This document shows positions 1 through 8,436 of a stretch of 64,000 bases of DNA, in pieces; position 1 is the stretch's first letter, and every line of letters starts with the position of its first letter. Both the position numbers and the translations under genes were made by a program. The notes below the pieces were generated by a model that was not told the origin of the DNA, did no database searches, and worked only from the letters and a program-made list of their open reading frames with translations. The stretch is from Mycobacterium kansasii ATCC 12478 (GTDB lineage Bacteria > Actinomycetota > Actinomycetes > Mycobacteriales > Mycobacteriaceae): NCBI RefSeq assembly GCF_000157895.3, contig NC_022663.1, positions 310,001-374,000 on the forward strand, given 5' to 3'.

Positions 1-347
1 TTGCCCCACTCATTGAAGCCGGATTGGTCGCGACCACAGCTCAACTCGACGCCGAGGCGCTCTACAGCGCCCGCAATCCTGCCGACTATGAACAACTCTG
101 GTCAGACCGCCGTGCGGCGTACGAATACCTGCCAACCAATGACGAACACTGGCAGACGGCACTCGGCGCGCAACGAAAATTGGCAAGCACTGGCCGCCAC
201 CGTGCTGTCGGCATGGCCGACCTCCTGATTGCCACCCTCGCCGCTGCCCATGACATGACGCTGATCCACTACGACGCCGACTTTGAGATTGCTGCAGAGG
301 TACTACCGTTCCGACACCAATGGGTTCTCGAGCGGGACACCATCTGA
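1..347 (+). CDS. VapC-like PIN-domain toxin, 5' end cut by window
   Basis: The frame is open from the window edge, so the N-terminus and its first catalytic aspartate lie upstream. What remains is the C-terminal two thirds of a PIN domain: a helix with an acidic residue (DAEALYSAR), then the conserved MADLLIATLA segment, and the closing HYDADFE with acidic residues typical of the PIN metal site. VapC proteins are Mg-dependent RNases neutralised by a VapB antitoxin normally encoded just upstream, here outside the window. The family is common in slow-growing mycobacteria. The family call is fairly firm; the RNA target cannot be inferred. Confidence 0.75.
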   Translation, partial: APLIEAGLVATTAQLDAEALYSARNPADYEQLWSDRRAAYEYLPTNDEHWQTALGAQRKLASTGRHRAVGMADLLIATLAAAHDMTLIHYDADFEIAAEVLPFRHQWVLERDTI

Positions 348-387
348 GCACTGCACTACTGCTTCTTCAAATACGCTGGGCCGCAAC

Positions 388-445
388 GCAATATTCAGAT
401 GAACATAGCGTACCTTACTGGCAACCCGCCGCATTCGTGTCCGCC
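388..445 (-). repeat. Intergenic repeat, copy A
   Basis: The stretch from 348 to 790 has no credible gene. It contains one copy of a repeat also found near 2186-2254 and 4385-4443. Read on the minus strand it has two CGGCGG-centred units 15 bp apart (CAATACGGCGG and GAATGCGGCGG), then GGGTTGCCAGTAA, then TTCATCTGAAT. Its function is unknown. Nothing else was seen in this gap. Confidence 0.6.
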
Positions 446-790
446 GTATTGTTGCCCGAGCAGTCCCGCGGATTTTTGCCGGCGTCGATCTCGAAACTGT
501 GCACCATCCAGTCCAACACGCTCGAGAAAGGGGCGCATGTCGTACCCAAAGCCTGCACGCGCGTTCATTTGCTTCACGCCAGAGACGATCCTCGAGCGAC
601 CGGGTCGGCCGGCGGTCGTCGTCCCGACTACGACCGCCAGTTACAGGCTGCGAACCCATGCCGAACTTGCGCGGGGGGAGCCGGGCTACATTCCACTCCT
701 ACGATCGCTGCGACCTCGCTGCGACCAACTGCGAGGCTCAGCTCACCCACGTGATGAACAACCCCAGCCCTGCTCCCGCGGTCCGCTGGT

Positions 791-1909
791 TCAGACGCGG
801 ATGAACTTCTGTTCGCCCATGCCGAACATGCCATCGACCGAAAGGTCGACGTCGTCGGTGTGGATCCGGCCTTCGTACCAGCCGAAGGGGCCGTAATACT
901 CGGCGAGCCATCGGCGCGGGCCGACGTGCAGCTCGGAACGGACAGTCGGCGTGAACCGCACCTCGACCTGTCCCGACCCGTCGGCATCGCGCACGATCCA
1001 GGAACCCCAGGGCCCGTCGGGCCGTTCCACATGGACGGCGGGCAGGCGGTGGACCCGGTCGCCGAGCCAGACGGCGTTCTCGTTATAGCGCTGCGGGTCG
1101 CGCACCTGGTTGTCGGTCAGGTTGAAGCCCTCGACGCGGCCCCCATCGCTGCGGCGCACTGCGGTCACCCAGTCGTACCGCATAGGCGAGGGGTAGTCCC
1201 CGTGGTGGTCGTCGAGGATCATGAACGAACGGTCGGGGTCGAACACGGTGAGTTCAGCGCCGGCGCGGAGCGTGCCGGCGAACGGCATCATCGTCTTGTG
1301 CGAGTAGAGCGCACGATCGTCGGCGAAGGGGTGGCAGATCACCAGGTGTCCCGCCTCTCCGGGGCCGCAGCGCCCGGCGCCGTGCAACTCCAGCGGCGGT
1401 AGCGCGCCGCGCCCAGGGTGGCTGGCGTCCACTGCGACCACGCCCGAGTCCATCTCGTTGGTCAGCTGCAGCGAGAAGCGTCCAACGTGACCGTGAGACC
1501 GGGTGTGGTTCAGGCCGCGAGCGACGTGCACCATCGAGGTCGGCACCTTCTGCTCCCACCGACCGATCGTGGCCGCCTGCTTGTCAACGACCAGCACTTG
1601 CAGCAGCGAGATCGACTTCGTGTCGTAGACGGCGCCGAGCACGAACACCGCGTCGTCACCGAGCTGGAACGCCTCCCACTCCTTGAGCCGGGCGTTGCGC
1701 GCGGCGCGCTGCAGGCGACCACGAGCTCCGGTGGCGGTGACCACGTCGAGTGGGTTGATCCGCGCGATCGGGCCGTTGTAGGTGCCGAACCGGTAGCGAC
1801 CATCGAGCACCAGCTGGGCAGGTGGCGGCTCGTGCGTGCGCACCAGGTCGGACGGGCCGGTCTGCGGGGTCTCGGTGTCCACCGCCGGAGCGTACCGGAG
1901 AGGCAGCAC
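791..1909 (-). CDS. DUF2804 family protein
   Basis: A 372-residue soluble protein recognised as DUF2804 from its overall architecture. It has an N-terminal RYRFGTYNGPI segment and a central stretch rich in short beta strands (LQLTNEMDSG, FMILDDHHGDYPSPMRYDW). The C-terminal half contains GFNLTDNQ and the ending FGWYEGRIHTDDVDLSVDGMFGMGEQKF. The family resembles lipocalin/hydroxyneurosporene-synthase-like beta folds, but no reaction is established. There is no signal peptide or membrane segment. The GTG at 1909 gives the longest frame; a second GTG at about 1882 would also fit. It stands alone, divergent from its surroundings, with repeat-bearing intergenic DNA on its upstream side. Confidence 0.7.
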   Translation of the reverse strand: MLPLRYAPAVDTETPQTGPSDLVRTHEPPPAQLVLDGRYRFGTYNGPIARINPLDVVTATGARGRLQRAARNARLKEWEAFQLGDDAVFVLGAVYDTKSISLLQVLVVDKQAATIGRWEQKVPTSMVHVARGLNHTRSHGHVGRFSLQLTNEMDSGVVAVDASHPGRGALPPLELHGAGRCGPGEAGHLVICHPFADDRALYSHKTMMPFAGTLRAGAELTVFDPDRSFMILDDHHGDYPSPMRYDWVTAVRRSDGGRVEGFNLTDNQVRDPQRYNENAVWLGDRVHRLPAVHVERPDGPWGSWIVRDADGSGQVEVRFTPTVRSELHVGPRRWLAEYYGPFGWYEGRIHTDDVDLSVDGMFGMGEQKFIRV

Positions 1910-1939
1910 CTATGGCGCCATGGACACTTACGGCCGACT

Positions 1940-1976
1940 CGGGCAGGGGTGATTCATCCGATGAACACGGCGAGGC
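1940..1976. repeat. TTCATCCGATGAA palindrome, repeat-family fragment
   Basis: A 13-bp palindrome (TTCATC-C-GATGAA) followed by CACGGCGA. Near-copies occur at 5028-5050 (TTCATCCAATGAAA, then ACGGCGA) and at the edge of repeat copy B (TTCATCTGATGCAA). It looks like the distal end of the same repeat family as copies A-C, without the CGGCGG part. Confidence 0.45.
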
Positions 1977-2185
1977 CATTGGCCGGAGGCCTTGAGTTTG
2001 CAGAGCAGGGTCCCGCTCGTGGTGTTTGCCGTGCCGCTGGGCACCAAGCAGGGGCTGCCGGGCGGTGCGCCACGATGCGCCGGGTGTATCGGGAGTGAGA
2101 GACCGTCTCTGTTGGGCCGTCGCAGCGGCCTGATGAAGCATCGGGCAGATACAGAGTCCGGTTAAGACAGGCCGCAGGGGCATGC

Positions 2186-2254
2186 TGATTCATCTGATGC
2201 AATATGCGGTATTTACCGGTAACCCGCCGTATTCGAATCCGCCGTAATCCCGCG
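2186..2254 (-). repeat. Intergenic repeat, copy B (most complete)
   Basis: On the minus strand it reads GATTACGGCGG, four bases, GAATACGGCGG, then GGTTACCGGTAAATACCGC, ending with GATGAATCA. TTACCGGTAA is itself a perfect palindrome. It sits immediately downstream (minus strand) of the decayed PPE fragment. The function is not known. Confidence 0.6.
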
Positions 2255-2269
2255 TTTTGGTGTTGGTCA

Positions 2270-2403
2270 GGGCCATGCGAGGAGGTCACCCATGTGAAAG
2301 GTGCTGCAGCCGTGCTGATGTCGCCGACCAGCCCATTGCAGGCCGGGGCCGCGTTCATCATGGGCGCCCAGCCCGCACCGAGGAACATCCTCTGCCTCTC
2401 CAT
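2270..2403 (-). pseudogene. Decayed 5' fragment of a PPE gene
   Basis: The minus-strand reading of this stretch aligns with the N-terminal region of the neighbouring PPE protein. RMFLGAGWAPMMNAAPACNG corresponds to RMYLGAGSAPLLEVSAAWSG, and the match continues through GDISTAAAPFTWVTS against DELGTAADSFSSVTS. It lacks a proper MNF..PPE start, which is scrambled just upstream, and it breaks off after about 45 residues where repeat copy B begins. It lies 17 bp past the stop of the intact PPE gene in the same orientation. It is therefore best read as a truncated duplicate, not an expressed gene. Confidence 0.6.
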
Positions 2404-2420
2404 TGCAGAAGTACCCGATG

Positions 2421-4178
2421 CTACCCCAGTTGCTTGAGCAGTTGAGCGATGTTGAACAGGCCGATGAAGCCGGTGCCCGTGTTGAGCACCCCGGAGCCGA
2501 AGCCGCTGACGACGCCAGGTACTGGGAAGAAGGGCAGGTAGGCGACCGACACACCAGTGTTGAACAAGCCAGAAAGATTCCCGTTTTGAGCCGATCCGCC
2601 GCTGGCCCTATTGAAGAAGCCCGAGATATTGCCGTTCACCCCTCCGCCGGAGGCGGAGTTGTTGAAGCCTGAGACGTTGGTACCGGTGTTGCCGAAGCCC
2701 GATGTCGTGGCGCTGACATCGGTGGTGGAGCCGACGGTGGTGTTGAAGTTCCCGGAGTTCCAGGCACCCGTGTTGACACTGCCTGAATTGCCGAAGCCGG
2801 TGTTGAATTGTCCGGAATTGCCGAAGCCGGTGTTTACTACTCCCGAATTCCCGAACCCGGTAGAGTAGGCGCCCGAGTTGCCGATGCCGGTGTCCAAAAA
2901 GCCCGAGTTGCCGAAGCCGAATGATGCTCGGCCGGAGTTGCCGGCGCCGAGGTGGCCGAAGCCGGAGTTGCCGATGCCGATGCTCTGGATGTCGCCCAGG
3001 GTGGCAGCAGTGAGGTTGCGGCCCGAGTTGAAGATGCCGACGTTGCCGTCCCCGGAGTTGAAGAATCCGATGTTGTTGGTGCCGGAGTTGAAGAGCCCGA
3101 TGTTGCCGTTGCCCGAGTTCAGCAGCCCGGCCAGGTTGATGCCCGCCTGGTTGTTGCCGGTCAGCCCGATCCCGAGGTTGTTGTTGCCGGTGTTACCGAA
3201 GCCGATGTTGTTGGTGCCGGTGTTGCCCGCTCCGATGTTTCCGATGCCGGTGTTGCCGCCGCCCTGATTGAAGCTACCGGAGTTGCCCAGCCCGAAGTTG
3301 CTGTTGGCGAGGCCGGGGACAGGGCCTGCGCCGTTGCCGAAGCCGACGTTGTTGTTTCCGAAATTGCCCGCACCGAAGTTGCCCGCACCGAAGTTGCCCA
3401 AACCGATGTTGCCTCGCACGCCGGTGGTGCGGGGGCTCCTGTTCCCGAAGCCGATGTTGCCGTTGCCGCGGTTACCGCTACCGAAGTTGCCGCTGCCCTT
3501 GTTGCCGTTGCCGACGTTGCCCGCACCGGTGCCGCTGTTATTGCCGCTACCGATGTTGCCCCCGCCCTTGTTGCCTACACCGATGTTGGGGTCGGTAGGG
3601 GCGGCCGTAGCGGCCCCGGCAGGTGCGCCGCCCAAGAGTTGCCCGATGCCCGGCAGGTGCTGCATTGTCTGCTGCCAGGACGACAACTGCGCGGCCACCG
3701 CTGAGGCTCCACCGTGATAGCCGACCAACGCGGCGACATCGGTGGCCCAGAACTCCTCATAGGCCGCCTCGGCGGCGGCGATGAAGGGCGCGTTGAAGCC
3801 GAAGATGTTGGTGCGCACGGCCTGCACGAAGGCTTGCCGATTGGCCGCGATGATTTCGGGGTGAACGGTGGCGGCCTTGGCCGCCTCGAATATGCTGGCC
3901 ACCGTTCGTGCGCCAGATGACGTAGTGGTGGCGCGCAGGGAAGCGGCCCGCAGGAATTCGGCGTACGGACGCGCCGCCCTGGCCATGGCCTGGGAAGCCG
4001 GACCCTGCCAGGCTTGCCCGGCCAGGTTCGAGGTCACCGAGGAAAACGAGTCCGCGGCCGTACCCAATTCATCGGCAAGACCCGACCAGGCCGCTGAGAC
4101 CTCGAGCAAGGGCGCTGACCCAGCGCCGAGGTACATCCGCAGAGAGTTGATCTCTGGAGGAAGAACCGAAAAGTTCAC
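2421..4178 (-). CDS. PPE family protein, MPTR subfamily
   Basis: A 585-residue PPE protein. Residues 1-180 form the PPE domain: VLPPEIN near the start, the WQG turn of the helical hairpin (GQAWQGPAS), and the helices that pair with PE partners and bind EspG chaperones in type VII secretion. From about residue 200 to the end it is a beta-solenoid-like run of NxGxGNxG pentapeptide repeats, the MPTR signature. An interruption near residues 480-540 contains less regular sequence (STTDVSATTSGFGNTG). It starts with GTG preceded by AGGTCAGCGC. No PE gene is adjacent, so any partner is encoded elsewhere. Proteins of this class are typically exported by ESX-5 to the cell surface; individual functions are mostly unknown. 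Confidence 0.9.
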   Translation of the reverse strand: MNFSVLPPEINSLRMYLGAGSAPLLEVSAAWSGLADELGTAADSFSSVTSNLAGQAWQGPASQAMARAARPYAEFLRAASLRATTTSSGARTVASIFEAAKAATVHPEIIAANRQAFVQAVRTNIFGFNAPFIAAAEAAYEEFWATDVAALVGYHGGASAVAAQLSSWQQTMQHLPGIGQLLGGAPAGAATAAPTDPNIGVGNKGGGNIGSGNNSGTGAGNVGNGNKGSGNFGSGNRGNGNIGFGNRSPRTTGVRGNIGLGNFGAGNFGAGNFGNNNVGFGNGAGPVPGLANSNFGLGNSGSFNQGGGNTGIGNIGAGNTGTNNIGFGNTGNNNLGIGLTGNNQAGINLAGLLNSGNGNIGLFNSGTNNIGFFNSGDGNVGIFNSGRNLTAATLGDIQSIGIGNSGFGHLGAGNSGRASFGFGNSGFLDTGIGNSGAYSTGFGNSGVVNTGFGNSGQFNTGFGNSGSVNTGAWNSGNFNTTVGSTTDVSATTSGFGNTGTNVSGFNNSASGGGVNGNISGFFNRASGGSAQNGNLSGLFNTGVSVAYLPFFPVPGVVSGFGSGVLNTGTGFIGLFNIAQLLKQLG

Positions 4179-4384
4179 CGCGCTGACCTACCGTAACCCC
4201 GTCTTGTGTGACGGCACCCTACCCGACTTGACAGACGATATGACGCCGCCGTTAGACACGTGTCGTTTCAAAAATTGTGAGATATCTTTGCAGAGGAGGT
4301 TGTCCCGGGTCTCGTAGAAATTGAGCTGGCGGTCCCCCGCTCGTGACCTGCCGTTGGTAGTACGAAATATACTGGGGCACAACA

Positions 4385-4443
4385 TGATAAAGAATACGGC
4401 AACTTTTTACTGGTAGCCCGCCATATTCGATCCCGCCGTATTC
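4385..4443 (-). repeat. Intergenic repeat, copy C, upstream of PPE gene
   Basis: On the minus strand: GAATACGGCGG, four bases, GAATATGGCGG, then GGCTACCAGTAAAAAG. It lies about 210 bp upstream of the PPE start at 4178, in the same orientation, so it could be part of a promoter region or simply a resident repeat. The dyad CGATACGGGTATCG follows at about 4448-4461. The 4179-4639 gap holds nothing else recognisable. Confidence 0.6.
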
Positions 4444-4639
4444 CTCCCGATACGGGTATCGATTCGGTCGAGATGAGGCAGGGAAGTGGCGCCGGTTGTC
4501 TGCATGGCTATGGCGGGTCGGCTGGGAGTCCTGGCAACGCTCCGCGGCATTTAGTCGTTTGCTGTCGTGTGAGTTCGCCGCAGCCCGCTTAGACACAAAT
4601 CGCTGGGAAAGCCCCGTCGCCTCGTGTCATCCTTCAGAG

Positions 4640-4927
4640 GTGAAGCAGACGTTCTATGTGTTTCTGTGGCCGCACCCTGGGATGGAGCAGTCGTTAATCG
4701 CCTACGAAGATGCGGTCCTGACACTGGTGGATGAGCACGGCGGGAAGGTCGTGCACCGAGCCCGGACAGACGGCGCCGAGGGCAAGCCGCTGGAGATCCA
4801 GCTGTTCGAGTGGGCGTCCCAAGAGGCGATGGACAGTTACATGTCTGATCCGCGCCGCACCGCACTGTCTGCCGACCGCGAGCAAGCGATCGCGCGGACC
4901 GAAATCGTGCCGGTGCAGCTCAGCTAA
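4640..4927 (+). CDS. Small ferredoxin-like-fold protein, DUF1330-like
   Basis: A 95-residue protein from GTG. The frame is open further upstream, but the sequence becomes protein-like only from KQTFYVFLWPHPG onwards. The pattern of strand (TFYVFLWP), helix (EQSLIAYEDAVLTLVDEHG), strand (GKVVHRAR), strand (LEIQLFEW), helix (SQEAMDSYMSDPRR) and strand (EIVPVQL) is that of dimeric alpha-beta barrel proteins such as DUF1330. Members of this fold act as small stress proteins, monooxygenases or isomerases, and no substrate can be inferred. It is monocistronic. Confidence 0.6.
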   Translation: MKQTFYVFLWPHPGMEQSLIAYEDAVLTLVDEHGGKVVHRARTDGAEGKPLEIQLFEWASQEAMDSYMSDPRRTALSADREQAIARTEIVPVQLS

Positions 4928-5025
4928 TCCGAACTGTGCTTGCTCTTCTCACAACAACGGAGCGAATCATGTTGGAGCGCAAGGCAGTAACCAACTTCGC
5001 GCGCCTTACAGGGACGCTCAAAGCG

Positions 5026-5072
5026 TCCCTGATTCATCCAATGAAAACGGCGACGTTTACTTGACATAATGT
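5026..5072 (-). repeat. Partial copy of the intergenic repeat
   Basis: The minus strand reads CAAGTAAACGTCGCCG then TTTTCATTGGATGAATCA. This aligns with the GTAAATACCGC...GATGAATCA half of copy B but lacks the CGGCGG direct repeats. The 4928-5436 gap otherwise contains only the palindrome and hairpin listed next. Confidence 0.4.
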
Positions 5073-5348
5073 CGCTTATCGGCAGAAAACCACTGCGAGT
5101 TGCATTAAACGAAAGTGCTCGCACCTCTTGACGATTGGCCGATCTGAGCACGTCACGGCACTTATTCTGTGTACTCATTCCGTAACGGGCTCCCTGCAGC
5201 GGCTGTTCATACCGCGAGGTTGACGTACAGTTCAATCACTTAATGAATGATTCGTGTGTTAGGTGAAAGCTTGAACGTGCCCTGGGCGGCCGACCCTAGA
5301 ACCGGCCATCGATCACCCACCCGCCATCTCCCCGCACCGCCAACGATA

Positions 5349-5361
5349 CGTCACAGTGACG
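5349..5361. promoter_or_regulatory. Palindrome CGTCACNGTGACG, copy 1
   Basis: A perfect 13-bp palindrome (CGTCAC-A-GTGACG) flanked by AT on the left and AAT on the right, about 75 bp upstream of the integrase start. Two more copies lie at 11669 and 11987. It is followed at 5367-5381 by a small hairpin (CCCTGC-GGC-GCAGGG). It looks like a binding site for a dimeric protein; which one is not known. Confidence 0.5.
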
Positions 5362-5436
5362 AATTACCCTGCGGCGCAGGGCTATTGAACTATCGCGTCC
5401 GGTTCGCGGCGGACCAGTCTCCGGGCGGCCGCCGGC

Positions 5437-6555
5437 ATGGTTGAGGAAGTGCCCGGCTTCATTCCGCAAGTTCTGCGCCGCAATGACGTCTCGCTGCTTC
5501 GAGCAGACGAGACCGTATTCAACGCGATGATCGATGGATGGCGAGCTCAGATGCTCGCACGCGGCCTGGCGCTCGACACCATCAAGGGCCGGTGTGGCAT
5601 CGTGTCTCGGTTTGTTGAATTCACCAACGAGTATCCGTGGCGGTGGCGCCCGCTTGACGTCGATCAGTTTCTAGCCGATCTGAGGTCGCAGGAGAAGCCG
5701 ATCGCATTGTCGACGTTACGTTCGTACAGCAACACGATCTCGATGTTCTGTAGTTATGTCAGTGACGGCCGATACGGGTGGGTTGCATTCTGCGAGAAGC
5801 AATTCGGTGATGTGCCGTCGCAGATCTGTTTCGAGTGGAACACGCCCCAACACACCACTGATGACGCGGTTCCGCCGAGGCGGCGAGCGTTCACCAAGGC
5901 CGAATTGCAGCATCTGTTCGACGCCGTGGACGACTTCGTCGACGAAGCGCACCGCACGGGATCCAAGCGCTGGCTCACGGCGTTGCGTGACTCGACAGCA
6001 TTCAAGATCGGGTATGCCTACGGGCTTCGGCGCCGCGAATTGGTGATGTTGGACCTGACCGACTTCGGACCCAATCCACACGTCCCGACCTACGGCAACT
6101 ACGGCGCATTGACTGTGCGTTGGGCGAAGGGAACGAAGGGCTCCGGTCCTCGCCGGCGGACAGTGCTGACCTCACCCGAATTCGCCTGGGCCGTCGAGCT
6201 TCTACAGTATTGGTGCAGCGAAGGCCGCCAGCTGTTCAGCACAGCCGACCGCTCCCCCGCCCTGTGGCCGAGTGAACGCGGGGGAAGATTGACTCTCAAC
6301 GCGCTGGGGCGGTCCTTCACCGCGTTTCGCCAGCGGGCAGGTCTGCCGCCGGAGCTGAGCCTGCACGCACTACGGCACTCCTTCACCACACATCTGCTCG
6401 AGGCGGGATACGACCCGTTGTTCGTCCAGCAGCAACTCGGGCACTCCTTCGCGTCCACGACGTCGCTCTACACCTCGGTGACGTCGGACTTCAAACAAAG
6501 GGTGGTTCAACAAATGATTACGCGACGACTCCGGATGGAGGACTCCCGTGGCTGA
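5437..6555 (+). CDS. Tyrosine recombinase / integrase
   Basis: A 372-residue site-specific recombinase. Residues 20-130 form the SAM-like core-binding domain. The catalytic domain carries Arg198 (YGLRRRE), a basic strand with Lys (WAKGTKGSGPRRR), the HxxR box at His310-Arg313 (LHALRHS), His336 (QLGHS) and the nucleophile Tyr345 nine residues later (TSLYTS). All catalytic residues are present, so it should be active. It is the first gene of an overlapping trio; the next gene begins 8 bp before this stop. The arrangement of a recombinase, a small XRE protein and a zinc-ribbon partner resembles actinobacterial integrative elements. The start is ATG without a clear ribosome-binding site. Confidence 0.9.
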   Translation: MVEEVPGFIPQVLRRNDVSLLRADETVFNAMIDGWRAQMLARGLALDTIKGRCGIVSRFVEFTNEYPWRWRPLDVDQFLADLRSQEKPIALSTLRSYSNTISMFCSYVSDGRYGWVAFCEKQFGDVPSQICFEWNTPQHTTDDAVPPRRRAFTKAELQHLFDAVDDFVDEAHRTGSKRWLTALRDSTAFKIGYAYGLRRRELVMLDLTDFGPNPHVPTYGNYGALTVRWAKGTKGSGPRRRTVLTSPEFAWAVELLQYWCSEGRQLFSTADRSPALWPSERGGRLTLNALGRSFTAFRQRAGLPPELSLHALRHSFTTHLLEAGYDPLFVQQQLGHSFASTTSLYTSVTSDFKQRVVQQMITRRLRMEDSRG

Positions 6556-6910
6556 GCAGCGGCGGATCGGCTTTCACTGGCATCTGCGGCGCGTAATGGC
6601 GGCCCACAATTTGTGGAAGTCCACCGAATTGCGGCCGCTGCTACGCTCACGGGGCATCAACCTCTCCGATGCGCAGGTCTACCGCCTGGTTACCGGTGAG
6701 CCCCAGCGCATTCCGTCTCGGACCTTCGCTGCGCTCTGCGACATCTTCGACTGCACGCCCAACGACCTGTTCGAGCCGTATGTCGAGATGCAGGCGGCCG
6801 CATCAGCGAATGCACCACGCCCGCGTGACCTAGGTGTAACGCCGGGAAACCCAGTCGCCAAGCGGATTCGAATCGTCCAGGACGACGGTGGCCCGTCCCA
6901 AGAAGCGTGA
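6548..6910 (+). CDS. Small XRE/Cro-type HTH regulator
   Basis: A 120-residue protein with a Cro/C1-type helix-turn-helix at residues 12-75 (LRPLLRSRGINLSDAQVYRL...RTFAALCDIFDCTPNDLFEP), the usual layout of small XRE repressors that end the fold with a CTPNDLFE helix. The tail is short and basic (AKRIRIV). The GTG start overlaps the integrase stop and its own end overlaps the next gene by 23 bp, so the three products are probably co-translated. A role in controlling or accompanying recombination is inferred from this linkage only. Confidence 0.8.
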   Translation: MAEQRRIGFHWHLRRVMAAHNLWKSTELRPLLRSRGINLSDAQVYRLVTGEPQRIPSRTFAALCDIFDCTPNDLFEPYVEMQAAASANAPRPRDLGVTPGNPVAKRIRIVQDDGGPSQEA

Positions 6911-8324
6911 AGATCCACAGCGCTGGCCAATCAGATGCGCCCGATGCGACGGCCACTACGAATTGGTGGCCAGCTGGCCCGACGGATCCATCTGCGGATA
7001 CTGCTACCAGGCGGCCAAACGAACGATCGGGATCTGCGCCTGCGGGCACGAAGGCGTGCTGCCCGGCCTCATCGATGACCGGCCCGCATGCCGACGCTGC
7101 AGCGGCGTCAAGCTCAACGTCGACTGCGTCACCTGCGGGGCAGAAGCCGAACTCTACAGCGGTGGACGATGCCAACGGTGCGTGCTCGGCGCGACAGCTC
7201 AACGGTTACTCACCGATCCCGACACCGGCCTGATCGCCCCACAGCTACAGGTCCTCGTCGATGCCCTCACCGCGATGCACCGCCCCAACAGTGGACTGAC
7301 ATGGATTCGCAAGCCCCACGTTCAGTCTGTTCTGCGTGAGCTGGCCGGCCACCCCGCCCTCACCCATGAGGTGCTTGACCAGCTGCCGGCAGGCCGCACG
7401 ACTGACTACGTGCGCAACCTGCTCGTCGAGCACGGTGTCCTTCCGTCACGTGACGAGAGACTGGCGAGGTTCCAATCATGGGCGGTCACGGCTCAGCAGC
7501 GGATAACCACCGAAGAGCACAGAAAAGTAGTCGCCCGCTTCATCCGGTGGAGTCTGGAGAGGCGGCTTCGATCGATGAGCACGGTCACCGACTCGGCGTT
7601 CCTTCGTGCCAAACAAACCGTCACCGTAACGATCGAGTTCTGCAACTGGCTCGCCGAGAAGCACGACACCACCGTGGAGCAGGTGACCCAGGCCCACATC
7701 GATCTCTGGCAATCGACCGGGCCGACCACCCGTGAGCACATCCTGCGGTTCATCCGATGGGCCATCAAAGCCAAGCTCATCCCGTCGGATCTGGAAGTGA
7801 CGCCCCACCGCCGTGGCACCGCACCGAGGATGCCGATCGCACAACAGAATGCCGTCATCGAACAGGTCGCACACCAGCAGACGCTTCATCCGCGCGACCG
7901 CCTCGCCGCGATCCTGATCATCGTGTTCGCCCAACGCGCCGAAGACGTCGCAGCCCTTACCTGGGATCGAGTAGCGATCACCGCGGATACGGTGACCATC
8001 GATTTGGCAGGCCTACCGATTCATCTCCCGCCGCCTCTCGATGAACCCGTTCGCGCGCTGGCCGCAAGCAACTACAACAGCCAGACCGCGGCACATCGCA
8101 ACTCGCCCTGGGTATTTCGCGGCTACACGCCTGGCAGGCACATCGGACCGGCGCACCTGCGCAGCTACCTCCGGCCGATTCTCGCCGCCCTCGAAGCGCG
8201 CTTAGGCCCCCAAGTCGCCGTTCGAGCTCTGGACAGTGATCCAGCCTTTATCGCGCATCCTTTCTTCATTCGACGGGATTTCGACAACGGTTCGGTAGCC
8301 CAGCGCGTCGGGATCCAGTGCTAG
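6888..8324 (+). CDS. Zinc-ribbon integrase-like partner protein, probably 3'-truncated
   Basis: A 478-residue protein from GTG. Residues 15-105 carry a string of paired cysteines (CARC, CGYC, CACG, CRRC, CVTCG, CQRC), which suggests several zinc ribbons. Residues 190-410 resemble a tyrosine-recombinase fold: a core-binding-like segment, then FAQRAEDVAALTWDRV in the position of the first catalytic arginine. No convincing HxxR or nucleophilic tyrosine follows. The similarity seems to stop near LRSYLRPILAALEARLG (about residue 440). The last 35 residues read like unrelated sequence, so the 3' end may have been lost and replaced. It is likely a DNA-binding accessory subunit of the upstream recombinase, now damaged. 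Confidence 0.65.
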   Translation: MARPKKREDPQRWPIRCARCDGHYELVASWPDGSICGYCYQAAKRTIGICACGHEGVLPGLIDDRPACRRCSGVKLNVDCVTCGAEAELYSGGRCQRCVLGATAQRLLTDPDTGLIAPQLQVLVDALTAMHRPNSGLTWIRKPHVQSVLRELAGHPALTHEVLDQLPAGRTTDYVRNLLVEHGVLPSRDERLARFQSWAVTAQQRITTEEHRKVVARFIRWSLERRLRSMSTVTDSAFLRAKQTVTVTIEFCNWLAEKHDTTVEQVTQAHIDLWQSTGPTTREHILRFIRWAIKAKLIPSDLEVTPHRRGTAPRMPIAQQNAVIEQVAHQQTLHPRDRLAAILIIVFAQRAEDVAALTWDRVAITADTVTIDLAGLPIHLPPPLDEPVRALAASNYNSQTAAHRNSPWVFRGYTPGRHIGPAHLRSYLRPILAALEARLGPQVAVRALDSDPAFIAHPFFIRRDFDNGSVAQRVGIQC

Positions 8325-8436
8325 CGCTTGCGCGTCCTTGCCGTCGAGCCGCTCGATAGCCGTCTTTCGAGACGAGCAAGACACGGCGGTGGGCTGCAAC
8401 CGCACCGAACGGATTCACGGGTCGGTGCCGGTTCAC

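Noticed and set aside
2952..3704. 250-residue plus-strand frame opposite the PPE-MPTR gene
   Set aside because: A shadow of the repetitive PPE gene; the valine/alanine-rich sequence is a by-product of the repeats.
5247..5444. 65-residue open frame before the integrase
   Set aside because: No family resemblance; it contains the palindrome and hairpin and is better explained as intergenic.
8202..8405. Minus-strand 67-residue frame after the truncated zinc-ribbon gene
   Set aside because: It reads somewhat like protein (ALDPDALGYRTVVEIPSNEE) and could be a gene remnant, but no family is recognisable and it overlaps another frame, so it is not called as a gene.
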